From Streptomyces marianii (GTDB taxonomy: Bacteria > Actinomycetota > Actinomycetes > Streptomycetales > Streptomycetaceae), in assembly GCF_005795905.1 (NCBI RefSeq), contig NZ_VAWE01000001.1, positions 310,001-374,000 on the forward strand: DNA of 64,000 nt, given 5' to 3'. Shown here one piece after another: positions 62,586-64,000 of this stretch. The notes under the pieces were generated by a model. The model searched no databases. It saw only the letters and a program-made list of their open reading frames with translations, and was not told the origin of the DNA. Position numbers and translations under genes: made by a program. The first letter of the stretch is position 1; every line of letters begins with the position of its first letter.

Positions 62586-62605
62586 GGTAAATTACCAAGC
62601 AGTAA
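62586..62605. promoter_or_regulatory. Overlapping dyads, probable TetR operator
   Basis: GGTAAATTACC (62586-62596) is a perfect palindrome, and TTACCAAGCAGTAA (62592-62605) adds a second TTAC/GTAA dyad sharing one arm. They are centred in the 58-base divergent gap, in an island of low GC, as expected for a TetR operator. Confidence 0.65.
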
Positions 62606-62625
62606 ATTCCTGAGAGGGAAGATCG

Positions 62626-64000
62626 ATGGATCTCCTCAGCCCCTCCTCCTCGTTCGCCGACCCCCACCCCCGTCGCTCCTGGTGGGGATGGGGTGCCGAA
62701 GACGAGGCCCTGCCGGACAGCGAGTGCACGGCCCTCGGAGCCCTGGTGCCCGGCGCGGCGGAGACCCCGCTGCCGGTGCCCGGCATCGCCGACCTCGACC
62801 TGCCCGCGTCCCGCGTCGCGGCTCCGTCCGCGCTCGGACACCTCATGTCCGACGCGCCGGAGGAACGGGCGGGCCACACGTACGGCAAGGCGTACCGCGA
62901 CGTCGTCCGCGCCCTGTACCGCGACCTGCGGCCCGCGCCCGACCTGGTGGCCCGTCCCCGGTCGGAGCGGGAGGTGACGGACGTCCTGGACTGGGCGTCG
63001 GACGCGGACGTGGCCGTCGTTCCCTACGGGGCGGGGAGTTCGGTCGTCGGCGGCGTCGAGTACCGGGCCGGTCTGCACCGGGGCGTCGTGTCGATGGACC
63101 TGACGGGGCTGGACCGGGTGCTGGAGATCGACCGGGTGAGCCGTGCGGCACGGATCCAGGCCGGAGTCCTCGGCCCCGCCCTGGAGGACCGGCTCCGGCC
63201 GCACGGACTGACGTTGCGCCACTTCCCGCAGAGCTTCGAGTTCTCCACGCTCGGCGGCTGGCTGGCCACCCGCGCGGGCGGACACTACGCCACGCTCCAC
63301 ACCCACATCGACGATCTCGTGGAGTCGCTGCGGGTGGTGACGCCCGCTGGCGTGAACGAGTCGCTGAGAGTGCCCGGTTCGGGTGCCGGTCCGTCGCCGG
63401 ACCGCCTGTTCCTGGGCTCCGAGGGCACCCTGGGAGTGATCACCGAGGCATGGATGCGCCTTCAGGACCGCCCCCGGCACAAGGCGTCGGCCACGGTGTT
63501 CTTCGAAGGCTTCGACGCGGCGCTGAGCGCGGTGCGCGCGATCTCCCAGTCCGGGCTGCATCCCGCCAACTGCCGGCTGCTCGACCCGGGTGAGGCGGCC
63601 CTCGCCCAGGTCGCCGACGGCGGCCGGAGCGCGCTCGTCCTCGGAGTCGAAGCAGCCGACCGGCCCGTGGACGGACGGCTCACGGAGCTCGTCGAGCTCG
63701 CCCGGGACCATGGTGGCCTACCGGCTCCCACCGGCGGGGAGGGCGGCGACGCGGCGGCGGGCACCTGGCGGTCCGCGTTCCTGCGCATGCCGTATCTGCG
63801 CGACGCGCTCGCCCGGATGAGCGTGATCAGCGAGACCTTCGAGACCGCGTGCACCTGGGACCGGCTCCCGTTGCTCGTCGACACCGCACGCCGCGCGCTC
63901 GGCGCCACCGTACGGAAGGCGACAGGCGCCGAGGCCATGGTCAACTGCCGTCTGACGCACGTCTATCCGGACGGCGCCGCACCGTACTTCACCGTCATCG
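62626..64000 (+). CDS. FAD-binding oxidase, alkyl-DHAP synthase-like, 3' end outside window
   Basis: 458 residues visible. The PCMH-type FAD domain has VPYGAGSSVVGGVE (pyrophosphate loop), FPQSFEFSTLGGWLATRAGG and FLGSEGTLGVITEAWMRL. The N-terminal RRSWWGWGAEDEALP and the His/Thr-rich ATLHTHIDDLVESLRVV fit alkyldihydroxyacetonephosphate synthase (AGPS) relatives, the flavoenzymes that exchange an acyl for an alkyl group in ether-lipid synthesis; many bacterial homologues act on other substrates. The second half (RLTHVYPDGAAPYFTV) is cut by the window. GAGAGGGAAG precedes ATG 62626. Probably repressed by the divergent TetR. Confidence 0.88.
   Translation, partial: MDLLSPSSSFADPHPRRSWWGWGAEDEALPDSECTALGALVPGAAETPLPVPGIADLDLPASRVAAPSALGHLMSDAPEERAGHTYGKAYRDVVRALYRDLRPAPDLVARPRSEREVTDVLDWASDADVAVVPYGAGSSVVGGVEYRAGLHRGVVSMDLTGLDRVLEIDRVSRAARIQAGVLGPALEDRLRPHGLTLRHFPQSFEFSTLGGWLATRAGGHYATLHTHIDDLVESLRVVTPAGVNESLRVPGSGAGPSPDRLFLGSEGTLGVITEAWMRLQDRPRHKASATVFFEGFDAALSAVRAISQSGLHPANCRLLDPGEAALAQVADGGRSALVLGVEAADRPVDGRLTELVELARDHGGLPAPTGGEGGDAAAGTWRSAFLRMPYLRDALARMSVISETFETACTWDRLPLLVDTARRALGATVRKATGAEAMVNCRLTHVYPDGAAPYFTVI

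Overview
The window reads as a high-GC actinobacterial chromosome, almost certainly Streptomyces. The support is strong third-codon GC bias, many GTG starts, stop/start overlaps of the GTGA and ATGA type, a short chaplin, a decayed melanin cofactor gene (melC1), actinobacterial SpoIIE-type phosphatases and DmdR/IdeR-like iron boxes. Decayed genes, insertion-sequence scraps and stretches without clear genes are frequent, as expected of a variable chromosome arm. I see no rRNA, tRNA, CRISPR array or phage module.

Layout. 1-2.8 kb: minus-strand chaperone-type operon (degenerate J-domain-like protein, Hsp70, a partial third gene). 2.9-6.8 kb: mobile-element graveyard. An IS1182-type element with perfect 15-bp ends has its middle replaced by a PNPOx-type oxidase gene and an IS5 scrap; it sits in a frameshifted SLOG-like gene whose overlapping partner is a SLATT/RipA-like membrane protein. 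A truncated IS982 follows. 7.2-13.8 kb: iron-regulated divergent unit, with an AMP-ligase/carrier/acyltransferase fusion facing a ferric-iron ABC importer, and iron boxes between. 14-22.2 kb: GT-C-like membrane protein, cold-shock protein, acetyltransferase, IS5 remnant, AMIN-like secreted protein, melC1 remnant, HD hydrolase, chloramphenicol-phosphotransferase-like kinase. 22.4-29.5 kb: Fur/PerR-type regulator divergent from katG, then pyruvate carboxylase. 30-38.5 kb: fasciclin, TerB, DUF4236, CbiZ, three tiny membrane proteins, NUDIX, chaplin and GNAT genes, mixed with methyltransferase and VWA gene remnants.

The centrepiece is 39.3-55.3 kb: a tightly overlapping six-gene operon with a strong upstream promoter and a closing hairpin. 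Two large synthases related to polyunsaturated-fatty-acid/heterocyst-glycolipid synthases carry (i) a duplicated FMN enoyl-reductase-like region, KS, AT, PUFA-type ACP and KR, and (ii) KS, AT, a hot-dog dehydratase and a built-in phosphopantetheinyl transferase. They are followed by a free-standing ACP, an alpha/beta hydrolase, a GT1 glycosyltransferase and a zinc-ribbon SAM methyltransferase. Together they look able to build, release, glycosylate and methylate a reduced or polyunsaturated acyl chain, so a glycolipid-like product is the simplest inference. The enzyme domains are recognisable, but the product is unknown.

55.3-64 kb: GNAT, two SpoIIE-type phosphatases (one a PAS-GAF-PP2C-ATPase regulator), a double GNAT protein, and a TetR regulator divergent from an FAD-linked oxidase that runs off the window. 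All assignments come from reading motifs and were not checked by database search.
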